From Pseudomonas segetis (GTDB taxonomy: Bacteria > Pseudomonadota > Gammaproteobacteria > Pseudomonadales > Pseudomonadaceae): a stretch of 64,000 nucleotides of DNA. The translations under genes and the position numbers were made by a program. The stretch spans positions 325,845 through 389,844 of the forward strand of contig NZ_FZOG01000002.1 of NCBI RefSeq assembly GCF_900188155.1. The letters run 5' to 3'. Positions 47,611-56,030 of the stretch are shown here, piece after piece; position 1 is the first letter of the stretch; each line of letters starts with the position of its first letter. Under the pieces are notes generated by a model. That model searched no databases, had not been told where the DNA came from, and was given only the letters and a program-made list of their open reading frames with translations.

Positions 47611-47871
47611 ATGGCCGTCGAAGTGGTGTACCGCAGCAGTCGAGATCTGGAGCGTTTGTTCATGGATAAAGCCGAAGCTGATCGTCATGACAAAATGCTT
47701 GAGCTGGCTGAATTGCTCACCGATGTATTGCAAAAGGCAGTGCCCAGCCTGAACGAGACCCAAGGTGAAGAACTGGGTATTTATATGGCCAAGAACCGCG
47801 ATATTTTTGCCAAGGCCTTTAAAAACCAGCCCGACGCATTGCAGGACCTGAACCAGGAGCCTGCCGAGTAG
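47611..47871 (+). CDS. yebG: YebG family DNA-damage-inducible protein
   Basis: 86 residues. Matches the YebG family start MAVEVVYRSSRDLERLFMDKAEADRHDKMLELAE and length. YebG is an SOS-regulated protein of unknown biochemical role, and the LexA-like box upstream here supports the same control. Terminates at a strong convergent hairpin shared with the tauE gene. Confidence 0.9.
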   Translation: MAVEVVYRSSRDLERLFMDKAEADRHDKMLELAELLTDVLQKAVPSLNETQGEELGIYMAKNRDIFAKAFKNQPDALQDLNQEPAE

Positions 47872-47895
47872 AGGCTGATACAAGCGCCAAACCGG

Positions 47896-47921
47896 CCCAA
47901 GGCGCACTCGCTCGCCTTGGG
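47896..47921. terminator. bidirectional terminator between yebG and the TauE gene
   Basis: Perfect 9-bp stem CCCAAGGCG-cactcgct-CGCCTTGGG between convergent stop codons. Confidence 0.7.
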
Positions 47922-48692
47922 TCAGGCTGAAGCCATCAGAACGCCCGGCAAGGCATCCCGGATCAAGCCTCCCCCTGCCAATAGCAAGAGGCAAAAGACC
48001 AGCCAACGCACGGCACGCAGCGAAAGCCTGGGCGGGTAGCGTCGCATCAGGACAGTCACCACAAGCACCAACGGAAAGGCTTCCAGGCTCAACCAGATCA
48101 CGTGCCAGGTCATCTGACCTTGAGCGATGACCAGGCCCAGGCGAGTGACTGAGTTTGCCGCGAACACGGTAATCAAGGTGTTGCGGATCACCTCGTAACC
48201 CAGTGGCTGACGATAGAGGTGGTACACCAGGGGTGGCCCGCCGCTGGAGAACAAGCCATTGAGCAGCCCACACAAGCCGCCCGACAACCAGAAGGCTGGT
48301 TGCCGCGAAAGGCGCTCCCGTGGCTTGCTCTGCACGACCAGCAGCAGGCTGCCGATCACAATCACGCAACCAAGCAGGAGCCGCAGCCAGGTCATCTGCG
48401 ACTCATTCAACGCACCCAGGCCCCACATCCCGATGCTCACGCCGATCAGGCTGCTGAGCAACACCGGCATCAAGACGCTACGGTCCAGTTCAGGCCTGGG
48501 CCCGCCCAGGTTCACCAGCGCATTACCCACGGTCAGCAGGCTGATGATAATTGCCACCTCGGCCAGTGGAATCAGGTTCATGGAGGCAACCATGCCCAGC
48601 AGGATCAGGCCGAAGGCGAATCCTGTGAGATTCTGGGCCAGGGTGGCAAGTAGCACGCAGCCCAGGAACATCAGGTGCAGTTGCAGGGTCAT
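47922..48692 (-). CDS. TauE/SafE family sulfite/organosulfonate exporter
   Basis: 256 residues with about eight transmembrane helices (LMFLGCVLLATLAQNLTGFAFGLILLG at the N-terminus; FSSGGPPLVYHLYR and VFAANSVTRLGLV in the second half, typical of the TauE/SafE repeat). Family members export sulfite or related anions made during taurine and sulfoacetate breakdown. It follows the YeiH gene by 13 bp on the same strand, and the Xsc gene that makes sulfite is 3 kb away, so a sulfite-efflux role is likely. Confidence 0.82.
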   Translation of the reverse strand: MTLQLHLMFLGCVLLATLAQNLTGFAFGLILLGMVASMNLIPLAEVAIIISLLTVGNALVNLGGPRPELDRSVLMPVLLSSLIGVSIGMWGLGALNESQMTWLRLLLGCVIVIGSLLLVVQSKPRERLSRQPAFWLSGGLCGLLNGLFSSGGPPLVYHLYRQPLGYEVIRNTLITVFAANSVTRLGLVIAQGQMTWHVIWLSLEAFPLVLVVTVLMRRYPPRLSLRAVRWLVFCLLLLAGGGLIRDALPGVLMASA

Positions 48693-48705
48693 GAAGCCAT
48701 AGACC

Positions 48706-49773
48706 TTATCCCATCCAGTGAACGCAGATCAGAATCAGGGTCGCGAGAAACAGCGTCTCACTGACCAACAGGGTCGCTGGCCGCCAACCCACTTCGAGCA
48801 GGGATTTGAGCGAAGTCTTCATCCCCAGTGCGGCAATCGCAGTGACCAGGCACCAACTCGATACGCTCACGGCGAAATCACGAATGACCGGCGTGGCAAT
48901 ACCGCTGCTGTTAATGGCAACAAAGACCACAAAGAAGATGATAAACAAGGGCAGCGGCAACGCGGCGCGAGGTCCGTCACTGCGCTTGCGCAGCAGCAGC
49001 GACAGGCTAAACACGATAGGCACCAGCATGGCTACACGCAGCAGCTTGACCACTGTGGCGGTATCGCCGGTTTCATCGGACATGCTGTAGCCCGCCCCCA
49101 CCACTTGCGCCACATCGTGGATTGTCGCGCCGAGGAAAACCCCGGCCTGGCGGGCATCAAGCCCGAGCCACTGGGCAATGGGCGGATAAATGATCATGGC
49201 GATGGTGCTCAGCGCGGTGACGCTGATCACGGTGAAGATGATATTGCGCTCGCTGTTTTTGTCCTGGGGCAACACGGCGGAGATTGCCAGTGCCGCAGAA
49301 GCACCGCATATGCCGACGCTGCCACCGCTCAAGATACCGAAATCCCGCGACTGGCCAAGTATCCGCGCCAGCACCACGCCAAAGGTCATGGTCAGCAATA
49401 CCCCGCCAATCACCACTGCCAGCAAGGTGCCCCCCAACGACATGATTTGCTCAAGGGTGATGCGCATGCCCAGCAGCGCGACGCCAATGCGCAAAATGGT
49501 GCTGGAGGTGAAACGAATCCCGGCAACCGCCCGGCCTTCCTCCGAAAGAAAACCCAAGGCCATGCCCAATAGCAACGCCATCAGCATCACAGGCGCACCG
49601 TAGTGCTCGGAAAGAAATGAAGCACTGACCCCAACCACTGCCGAGGTGACCAGGCCGGGCAATATGAGTTTGCATTTCTGAGTACGGCGGCTTAACCATG
49701 ACTCAGAGGCGCCATCCTGGGCACCGACCTGCATCGCTACCGGAGGAATCGTGTGGTGTTGTTTTGTTGCCAT
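48706..49773 (-). CDS. YeiH family putative sulfate/sulfite exporter
   Basis: 355 residues with ten or more transmembrane helices and the YeiH hallmarks LRIGVALLGMRITLEQI, GGSVGICGASAALA, GATIHDVAQVVGAGY and KTSLKSL near the C-terminus. YeiH proteins occur beside sulfonate-catabolism genes and are thought to release sulfite or sulfate. ATG 49773 (AGGTG 7 bp upstream) is chosen over the frame start at 49782. First gene of a two-gene exporter operon with the TauE-like gene. Confidence 0.82.
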   Translation of the reverse strand: MATKQHHTIPPVAMQVGAQDGASESWLSRRTQKCKLILPGLVTSAVVGVSASFLSEHYGAPVMLMALLLGMALGFLSEEGRAVAGIRFTSSTILRIGVALLGMRITLEQIMSLGGTLLAVVIGGVLLTMTFGVVLARILGQSRDFGILSGGSVGICGASAALAISAVLPQDKNSERNIIFTVISVTALSTIAMIIYPPIAQWLGLDARQAGVFLGATIHDVAQVVGAGYSMSDETGDTATVVKLLRVAMLVPIVFSLSLLLRKRSDGPRAALPLPLFIIFFVVFVAINSSGIATPVIRDFAVSVSSWCLVTAIAALGMKTSLKSLLEVGWRPATLLVSETLFLATLILICVHWMG

Positions 49774-49813
49774 TATTTTCACCTACACCCTTGGTTCATA
49801 ACTGACCACCGAT

Positions 49814-49890
49814 GCTAGTGAAAGCTGGCCCCACTCATTAGGGCCACTGCGGAACCTTGTTAGGGGCCAGCCCAACTGGCCCAATGCAAG
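49814..49890. promoter_or_regulatory. dyad-rich promoter region of the exporter operon
   Basis: Contains GGGCCAG-cccaa-CTGGCCC (49864-49882), a perfect 7-bp inverted repeat, and a further AGCTGGCCCCACT at 49823-49835. The GGCCAGTTGGG read on the minus strand shares CAGTTGGG with the candidate TauR operator upstream of tpa. Likely operator(s) for the yeiH-tauE operon. Confidence 0.5.
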
Positions 49891-49968
49891 CCCACAGCTG
49901 GTGCTAGCCGGGTAGCTTGCAGCGCGCTAGTTTGCAGCTTGCTATGTATCTATCTGACAGGATTGAGC

Positions 49969-50652
49969 GTGTTTAAAAGTGACGAGACCACAGCGGCAAC
50001 AGCGTTGATGGACAATCCTGGACTGATCCATACAAGTGAGCGTCTATGCGTAGGCTGGCAACAGCCAAACCCTCTGTTCGCAGGCGGTAACGATCAACGC
50101 TCCAGCGAAAACGGCTTGCTGTTGCTGTTCTATGGCAACCTGCAAAAGGCTGCCGGTTATGAGTGGCAAAACGCCGGGCGCGCGCTGATCGACAAGACCT
50201 ATTTGCGCATTGTCGGGCAGTGCACCGGGTTGGACATGCAGGGCTTGAGTGCCGATGAGCTGGCTACGCGGCTGGACGGGTTCATACGCCGCGAGCTGGC
50301 GCCCCGCTGGGACCTGATCCGTCGAAGTCATGGCAACGCTGGCATAGAGCTGACGCGGGAGCTGCTCGACAAGGCCAGTCAGGTGCTGTTCGAAGCGCCG
50401 GTCATGCATGCTCAAACCGGCCCGATATTATTTTATCTTTGCCCGCACTTGCCCCTGTTGATCGGCGAACACCCCTTGGCCGATCAGGAACAGCTCAACA
50501 GCTTGCCAGTTCTACCCCGCCCCCAAGTATTTACAGGAAGCGCGCAGCAGCAGGCATTGATTCGCCAGTTGATCGAAGGCAGTGACTGGTGGCGTCGGCG
50601 CGTTTTCAGCGCCTGGCAATCCCAAGCAACAAACAAAGCTGCCGGGGAGTAA
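49969..50652 (+). CDS. uncharacterised soluble protein
   Basis: 227 residues, no signal peptide and no membrane helix. Not recognised. It has a mixed helix content (DELATRLDGFIRRELAPRWDLIRR; ELTRELLDKASQVLFEAPVMH) and a Pro-rich C-terminal third. GTG 49969 is chosen for AGGA 6 bp upstream, and the in-frame extension to 49939 has no ribosome-binding site. It is divergent from the yeiH-tauE exporter operon and converges on the DUF6506 gene, so it lies in the taurine neighbourhood and may belong to it. Confidence 0.65.
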   Translation: MFKSDETTAATALMDNPGLIHTSERLCVGWQQPNPLFAGGNDQRSSENGLLLLFYGNLQKAAGYEWQNAGRALIDKTYLRIVGQCTGLDMQGLSADELATRLDGFIRRELAPRWDLIRRSHGNAGIELTRELLDKASQVLFEAPVMHAQTGPILFYLCPHLPLLIGEHPLADQEQLNSLPVLPRPQVFTGSAQQQALIRQLIEGSDWWRRRVFSAWQSQATNKAAGE

Positions 50653-50656
50653 ATAT

Positions 50657-50956
50657 TCAGGATGCTACCGACTGCAAGCGCTGACGATCTTCGGCGCTGT
50701 ACTGGACAGCACCCAGCGGGATCTTGTCGCCGAGCGCCAGTCGGATCTGCGCCACTTCATCTGCGCTAAATGCACCGCACAACTCGATCAATTCCACATG
50801 CCGTGTCAGCAGCTCAAGCGCCACCATCACCGCCTGTTCGACATCGGCGACGCCACACAGGGTTGCCGCAAAGCGGTCTGACTCGAGCTGACCGTTATGG
50901 GTCATAAAATCCATACCCGGTGCCTTGAAGATAAAGCCGTAGCGTTGCACAGCCAT
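50657..50956 (-). CDS. DUF6506 family protein
   Basis: 99 residues. YGFIFKAPGMDFMTHNG at the N-terminus and the central VELIELCGAFSADEVAQIR, then IPLGAVQYSAED, follow the DUF6506 pattern, small alpha/beta proteins of unknown function. It directly follows pta (23 bp) on the same strand, and so may be the last gene of the xsc-pta transcript. Confidence 0.75.
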   Translation of the reverse strand: MAVQRYGFIFKAPGMDFMTHNGQLESDRFAATLCGVADVEQAVMVALELLTRHVELIELCGAFSADEVAQIRLALGDKIPLGAVQYSAEDRQRLQSVAS

Positions 50957-50979
50957 CAGTAATGCCCCTTGCTCAATGA

Positions 50980-51930
50980 TTAAACCGCGACGGCCCGTTC
51001 AGGACCTTGCGCACAGTACTCGACAAAAATGGAAGACAGGGCACATGAGGCCAGACGGGCTTCCAGTGGGTCTGCGCGTGAGGTGAGAATGATAGGTACA
51101 GCTGCGCCCAGGACCAGGCCGGCCGCAGTTGCACTCATAAAATAAACCATCTGCTTGAACAGGAAGTTACCCGACTCAAGATTCGGCACCAGCAAGATGT
51201 CCGCATTGCCGCTGACCTGGCCACTGATGCCCTTGATACGTGCTGCCTCTGAGGAAATGGCGTTATCGAACCCCAGCGGGCCTTCGACGCGCGCGCCGCT
51301 GATTGCGCCGATTGCCGCCAGTTTGGCCAACTCGGCGGCATCCTGGCTCGACGGCATGCTGCTGCTCACTTCCTCGGTACCGGAGAGTATGGCCATGCGC
51401 GGCGAGTCATAACCCAGTGCATGCATCAGTTGAATGGCGTTACGTGCAATATGCACCTTGTCGATGATCGACGGCTGGACATTGATCACCGCGTCTGTAA
51501 TGCACAGGGCTTTATCACTGCCCGGCAGCGTCATATGAAATACATGGCTGAGCCGACTTGCAGTGCGTAATCCGGCATCGCGCTTGAGCACAGCACGCAG
51601 CAAGGTGTCGGTATGCAGATGCCCCTTCATCAGGGCGCCCGCCTCACCCTTGCCCGCCAAGGCACAACTGAGCGCGGCGCTGTGCGCCTCATCAGCGGCC
51701 GGGACGATTCGCAGTCCGTGCAGGTCCCAATCCAGCTGTTCTGCCAGTTGTTGAATCTGACCGACATCGCCAACCAGGATTGGCTCGATCAAGCCTTCAT
51801 CGCAGGCCTGCCTGGCGCTGCTCAAACTCAGGGTATTGACCGGATTGACCACCGCAGTGACAACTCGCGGCAGGGTCTTGGCCTGGTTGAGCAGAAACGC
51901 TGGGCACTCATGCGCAATGGTGCTCAACAT
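50980..51930 (-). CDS. pta: phosphate acetyltransferase (PTA/PTB family)
   Basis: 316 residues. Short PTA_PTB-type enzyme with EPILVGDVGQIQ, AGALMKGHLHTDTLLRAVL, SHVFHMTLPGSDKALCITDAVINVQP, VEGPLGFDNAIS and ILLVPNLESGNFLFKQM. It converts acetyl phosphate and CoA to acetyl-CoA. Beside xsc, this makes the Xsc product acetyl phosphate usable for central metabolism, as in known taurine-degrading clusters. Starts 79 bp after the xsc stop codon. Confidence 0.88.
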   Translation of the reverse strand: MLSTIAHECPAFLLNQAKTLPRVVTAVVNPVNTLSLSSARQACDEGLIEPILVGDVGQIQQLAEQLDWDLHGLRIVPAADEAHSAALSCALAGKGEAGALMKGHLHTDTLLRAVLKRDAGLRTASRLSHVFHMTLPGSDKALCITDAVINVQPSIIDKVHIARNAIQLMHALGYDSPRMAILSGTEEVSSSMPSSQDAAELAKLAAIGAISGARVEGPLGFDNAISSEAARIKGISGQVSGNADILLVPNLESGNFLFKQMVYFMSATAAGLVLGAAVPIILTSRADPLEARLASCALSSIFVEYCAQGPERAVAV

Positions 51931-52009
51931 AATTTATCTCCGTTACAGGTGATGGGCAGCGACGCCCAAAGGCGCCGCTACGGGGGTTACCGCAGGTTGC
52001 AGTCGCGAC

Positions 52010-53770
52010 TTACACGTAGTCCTTGTACTTCTCGAGGAAACGCACAGGCTTGGACAAGGCATCGCGACGGAACGGATCACCCAATTCACGGGTACACATG
52101 ATTTCAATCACCGTGGTCTTGCCGGCTTTTTGCGCGTCACAGGCCGCCTTCAACGCCGGGCCCACATCTTCCAGCCGATCCACAGTCACACCTTCAGCCC
52201 CCATGGATCGCGCAATCCCGGCAAAGCTCTGATTCTCGAGATCGCCCGCCACGAAACGACGGTTGTAGAAGTCGACCTGGTTTTTCTTTTCGGCGCCCCA
52301 CTGGCGATTGTGGAAGACAATCGAGGTCACCGGGATGTTCTCGCGAACACAGGTCATGATCTCCATCATCGACATGCCCCAGGCGCCATCACCGGCATAG
52401 GAAATCGCCGTGCGGTGCGGCGCAGCCACCTTGGCACCGATGATGGTTGGCAAGGCATAGCCACAGTTGCCAAAGCTCATGGCGGCAAAGAAGGAACGCG
52501 GTTGTTCAAAACGCAGGTAGCTATTGGAGACCGAGTTGATGTTGCCAATATCGGTCGAAACCATGGCGTCGGCCGGCATGGCTTTTTCCAACTCACGCAA
52601 TACCTGACGCGGGTGCAGGTAGTTGCCATCCTCGCCTTTCTGCTCGTTGATCATATCCAGCGAGTATTCATCCTTCTCGTGAATCCAGGCGCTCAGCTCA
52701 GCTTCCCAATTGGCTTTCTCCATGGCAATTTCTTCAGCGCGGGCGCCCTTGTTTTCAAGGCACAGCACATCCAGGTTTTGCAAGCGAGCGAGCAGGTTTT
52801 GCGCTGCGGCCTTGGCATCGCCACAGATGCCCACCGAGATTTTTTTAACCAGGCCAAGCATCTTCGGATCGCAATCAATCTGGATCACCTTGGCCTGCTT
52901 TGGCCAGTAATCCATGCCGTGCTGCGGCAGCGTACCGAATGGGCCGAGACGCGTGCCCAGGGCCAAGACCACATCAGCGCGCGACAGCAGCTTCATACCG
53001 GCTTTCGAACCCTGGTAGCCCAGCGGACCGCACCACAGTTGGTGGCTCGCCGGGAAGGAGTCGTTGTGCAGGTAGCTGTTCACCACCGGCGCGCCGAGGT
53101 ATTCAGCCAGCGCCTTACAGGCATCAACGGCATCGCCCATCACCACGCCACCACCGGAAATGATCACCGGGTTCTTGGCAGAGGCCAGCAACTGCGCGGC
53201 CTCGTTGAGGCTGTTCTCACCACCCGCGCTACGTTCGATGCGCATGGGGGTTGGAATATCAACATTGATATCGCCATAGAAGAAGTCGCGCGGAATATTC
53301 AGCTGGGTCGGGCCATTTTCCTGCATGGCACGGTCAAAGCAACGCGCGGTCAATTCAGCCATCCGCGCAGGGTTGGCCACGTGCCCCTGGTATTTGGTGA
53401 TGGTTTCAAAGAACGGCAGTTGCTGAGCTTCCTGGAAACCGCCCAGGCCCTGGCTCATGGAGCCGGTTTCCGGGGTGATCACCACCACCGGGCTGTGCGC
53501 CCAATAAGCTGCGGCGATAGCCGTTACAAAATTGGTGATGCCGGGGCCGTTCTGCGCGATACATACGCCATGGCGGCCACTCACTCGCGAGTAACCGTCA
53601 GCCATGTGACCGGCGCCTTGCTCGTGCACCACCGGGATAAAACGAATGCCAGCCGGGGCAAAAATATCCATCGCATCCATAAAGGCCGAGCCCATGATCC
53701 CGAAAATATCGGTTACGCCATTGGCGACCATGGTTTCAACAAGCGCTTCGCTGGGTGTCATGCGTGCCAT
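52010..53770 (-). CDS. xsc: sulfoacetaldehyde acetyltransferase Xsc
   Basis: 586 residues, ThDP-dependent. N-terminal PYR domain with the catalytic Glu region VVHEQGAGHMADGYSRVSG, central domain with NPVIISGGGVVMGDA, and C-terminal PP domain with the ThDP motif GDGAWGMSMMEIMTCVREN...NIPVTSIVFHNRQWGAEKKNQ. The pattern DISTNIGNINSVSNSYLRF and the RQWGAEKKNQVDFYNRRF stretch are typical of Xsc rather than acetolactate synthase. It cleaves sulfoacetaldehyde with phosphate to sulfite and acetyl phosphate. Downstream lies pta; upstream, 57 bp away, the small gene at 53828. Confidence 0.95.
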   Translation of the reverse strand: MARMTPSEALVETMVANGVTDIFGIMGSAFMDAMDIFAPAGIRFIPVVHEQGAGHMADGYSRVSGRHGVCIAQNGPGITNFVTAIAAAYWAHSPVVVITPETGSMSQGLGGFQEAQQLPFFETITKYQGHVANPARMAELTARCFDRAMQENGPTQLNIPRDFFYGDINVDIPTPMRIERSAGGENSLNEAAQLLASAKNPVIISGGGVVMGDAVDACKALAEYLGAPVVNSYLHNDSFPASHQLWCGPLGYQGSKAGMKLLSRADVVLALGTRLGPFGTLPQHGMDYWPKQAKVIQIDCDPKMLGLVKKISVGICGDAKAAAQNLLARLQNLDVLCLENKGARAEEIAMEKANWEAELSAWIHEKDEYSLDMINEQKGEDGNYLHPRQVLRELEKAMPADAMVSTDIGNINSVSNSYLRFEQPRSFFAAMSFGNCGYALPTIIGAKVAAPHRTAISYAGDGAWGMSMMEIMTCVRENIPVTSIVFHNRQWGAEKKNQVDFYNRRFVAGDLENQSFAGIARSMGAEGVTVDRLEDVGPALKAACDAQKAGKTTVIEIMCTRELGDPFRRDALSKPVRFLEKYKDYV

Positions 53771-53827
53771 ATCGACTTTCCTCTCAGTACTTAGGGTACG
53801 ACGGCCAAGCCGCCGGTTAATCGGGGC

Positions 53828-53986
53828 TTAGCCGCAGAGCGGCATCGGCGCACAGGGATAGCCGAGAAACTCGGCAACTTCAGAACAGCTCTGCTGCCCT
53901 GTTTGAGTATTCAGCTGCTGCGTCACAAGTGCTGTAACTGGCCCCATATCAAGCCAGTTGGTCATGTTCGAGATGCCATTAGGCAT
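53828..53986 (-). CDS. unannotated 52-residue peptide gene in front of xsc
   Basis: A short open frame starts at ATG 53986 with AGAGGAG 9 bp upstream, a near-perfect ribosome-binding site, and ends 57 bp before xsc on the same strand. The peptide begins MPNGISNMTNWLDMG and has a Cys-containing C-terminal part (SCSEVAEFLGYPCAPMPLCG, Cys34, Cys45, Cys51). No signal peptide or membrane helix is evident and no family is recognised. The candidate TauR operator (54106-54140) lies about 120 bp before this start, similar to the 143 bp seen for tpa, which supports it as the first gene of the xsc transcript. Third-base GC is lower than in the neighbours. Confidence 0.55.
   Translation of the reverse strand: MPNGISNMTNWLDMGPVTALVTQQLNTQTGQQSCSEVAEFLGYPCAPMPLCG
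53936..53959. promoter_or_regulatory. inverted repeat within the small xsc-leader gene
   Basis: AACTGGC-cccatatcaa-GCCAGTT is a perfect 7-bp dyad. It falls inside the 52-codon frame and shares the 15-mer GTAACTGGCCCCATA with position 62907. It could be an operator that limits xsc transcription or a coincidence of the coding sequence. Confidence 0.4.
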
Positions 53987-54070
53987 GTAGCGCTCTCCTC
54001 TTATTCTTGTGACGAAGCCTTGTCAGCCCAGTCAAACCCGGCACTCGCCATCGAATGCCAGTTCGTCTGG

Positions 54071-54141
54071 ACTGGACCTAGAGTAGGAGCGTCAGAGAGC
54101 AGCCCGATAGAACCAGTTGCGGGCCAGTTGTTGCGCCAGTG
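54071..54141 (-). promoter_or_regulatory. candidate TauR operator upstream of the xsc unit
   Basis: Read on the plus strand, GATAGAACCAGTTG begins at 54106 and CCAGT half-sites occur at 54113, 54124 and 54136 (spacing 11 and 12 bp). A CTGGACCTAG sequence at 54072 matches the TauR consensus CTGGACYTAA known from Rhodobacter in nine of ten positions. The same arrangement occurs upstream of tpa at 57553. Confidence 0.7.
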
Positions 54142-54291
54142 CATATCCAGTGTTTATTGGCGCGCACGACAACTCACCACAGGCAAGGACTGCGGTGAGT
54201 TGTGTATTGATGCTGTTGTTCAGATGATGCCGCGATCACCGCCAGCGCAAGGCACTAGCAGAAAACCAAAGAACCAGCAGCGCCCTGCCGG

Positions 54292-55785
54292 TTAGTGGAG
54301 TCGCGGTTCAGTTGCCCCTCCACTGAGCTGCTCGATCAGCCCGGCCAATAGCTTGATGCCGGGACGGATATGCTCCGCGGCAATTGAGGAATAGCCCAGG
54401 CGAAAATAGTTCAAGGGCGGCTGCTCAGCGTAGAAGTGAATATCGCCCGGCTCAATCAGGATGCCGTGCTTGGCAGTCTGTTTTTGCAGTTCGCGTGCAT
54501 CCAGCCCTTCAGGACCCTTGACCCAGTAACAGGACCCACCAAAGCTCGGTTCGCGCGATGAGTCCGGCAGGTACTCGCGCAAGGCATCGCCCATTTGCTG
54601 GTGCCGGTCCTGGTAGGCTCGCATCAGGCTCATGATCAATGCATCGTGATATCCGCGCTCGAGAAACAGGGCAACCGAGCGCTGATTGTTCGCGGCTGGA
54701 TGGCGCACCATCAACCGGCGCAAGGCGCGTGCCTCGCGAATCAGGGGTTCGGGGCCGACCAGATAACCCACGCGCAGGCCTGGCGCCAAGGTCTTGGAAA
54801 GACTGCCGACATAAAGCACCCGGTCGTTTTTATCCAGGCTCTTGAGCGCCGGGATCGGATTGGCCTTGAAGTTGGTTTCGCTTTCGTAGTCGTCTTCAAT
54901 AATCAGGAAGTTGTGCTCATTGGCACGGCGCAGCAATTCATAGCGTCTTTCCAGCGGCATGGTCACTGTTGTCGGGCACTGATGGCTCGGTGTGGTGTAG
55001 ACCAGGTCGCAGGCATTGAGCTGATCACTGAGCACCAGCCCTTGTGCATCGACCGCCAGCGGTTGCACCCGCGACGGATTGAGCATGGCAATGTTGCGGA
55101 TATCCATATAGCCAGGGTCTTCGATACCCATCAGGCTGTCGGGGCGCAATAACAGGCGGGCCAACATATAGAGCGCATGCTGGGCGCCGACCGTGACCAG
55201 GATCTGCTCGGGCGATGCCCACACGCCCCGGCGCGGCAGCAAGCGCGTGCGAATCTGCTCCATCAACAAGGGATCGTCATTATCGAAACGATCGGACGCC
55301 CAATCACGAATGGCCGGAATACTCACTGCGTCGCGACAACATTCACGCCAGTTGGCAGTGGGAAACAATACGGGATCGAACTGGCCATAAATAAAGGGGT
55401 ACTGGTATTTCTGCCAGTCTCGCGGCTTGCTCATATTGCGTTGTTCGCTGGGCTTTACCACCAGCCGGCTGGACCAGTCGGGCGTGCCATCGAAGGAGGA
55501 TTCGACAGGCGCCTTAACCGGCTCGACCTTGCGCGCAAGAATGTCGGGATTAACGTAGTAGCCACTGCGTTCACGGGCGACCAGATAGCCGTCATCGAGC
55601 AAATGTTCGTACGCCAGCACTACAGTATTACGTGCGATATTCAGTTGCTTGGCGAGTTTGCGACTGGAGGGCAATGGGCTGTCGAGGGGGATATTGCCAT
55701 TGAGGATGACCTGGGCAATCTGTTCACGTAACTGCTGTTGCAAGCCAGTTGGCTTATCAGTCGACAAATGAAATAGATGAAACAT
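54292..55785 (-). CDS. tauR: TauR, MocR-type PLP-dependent activator of taurine catabolism
   Basis: 497 residues. GntR-like wHTH at the N-terminus (LREQIAQVILNGNIPLDSPLPSSRKLAKQLNIARNTVVLAYEHLLDDGY) plus an aminotransferase-like domain with VTVGAQHALYML, GIEDPGYMD, EDDYESE and the PLP lysine in VGSLSKTLAPGLRVGY. Context between tpa and xsc and the flanking repeats identify it as TauR, which senses taurine through a PLP adduct in known cases. It is transcribed on the same strand as tpa and xsc, 246 bp after tpa. Confidence 0.88.
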   Translation of the reverse strand: MFHLFHLSTDKPTGLQQQLREQIAQVILNGNIPLDSPLPSSRKLAKQLNIARNTVVLAYEHLLDDGYLVARERSGYYVNPDILARKVEPVKAPVESSFDGTPDWSSRLVVKPSEQRNMSKPRDWQKYQYPFIYGQFDPVLFPTANWRECCRDAVSIPAIRDWASDRFDNDDPLLMEQIRTRLLPRRGVWASPEQILVTVGAQHALYMLARLLLRPDSLMGIEDPGYMDIRNIAMLNPSRVQPLAVDAQGLVLSDQLNACDLVYTTPSHQCPTTVTMPLERRYELLRRANEHNFLIIEDDYESETNFKANPIPALKSLDKNDRVLYVGSLSKTLAPGLRVGYLVGPEPLIREARALRRLMVRHPAANNQRSVALFLERGYHDALIMSLMRAYQDRHQQMGDALREYLPDSSREPSFGGSCYWVKGPEGLDARELQKQTAKHGILIEPGDIHFYAEQPPLNYFRLGYSSIAAEHIRPGIKLLAGLIEQLSGGATEPRLH

Positions 55786-55986
55786 ATCGCGGCCTCAGTT
55801 GTAGTAACTGCACATGCTGGAATCCCTATGGTTCAACCCAGCAACTCCACTTTGCAATGCGCCAAAAGTGCGGTGGCTGCGGGGCAGACTAGCACCAAGA
55901 GTCAGACAAGACTATCCAACCAAAAACCCCATCAAGACCCAGGCCCCAGGCAGGATTTAAAACAATTTTTTGGGAGAACGCCAAAG

Positions 55987-56009
55987 CCGGGCTGATCACC
56001 AGCCCGGCT
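55987..56009 (-). terminator. terminator of tpa
   Basis: GCCGGGCT-gatcacc-AGCCCGGC, perfect 8-bp stem 22 bp beyond the tpa stop codon, followed on the minus strand by TTT. It separates tpa from tauR transcription. Confidence 0.75.
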
Positions 56010-56030
56010 TGGTAGGCGCCTGCCCGCTAC

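Noticed and set aside
52130..53794. 554-residue plus-strand open frame opposite xsc
   Set aside because: Antisense shadow of a high-GC gene; the minus strand has clear ThDP-enzyme motifs and the plus frame has none.
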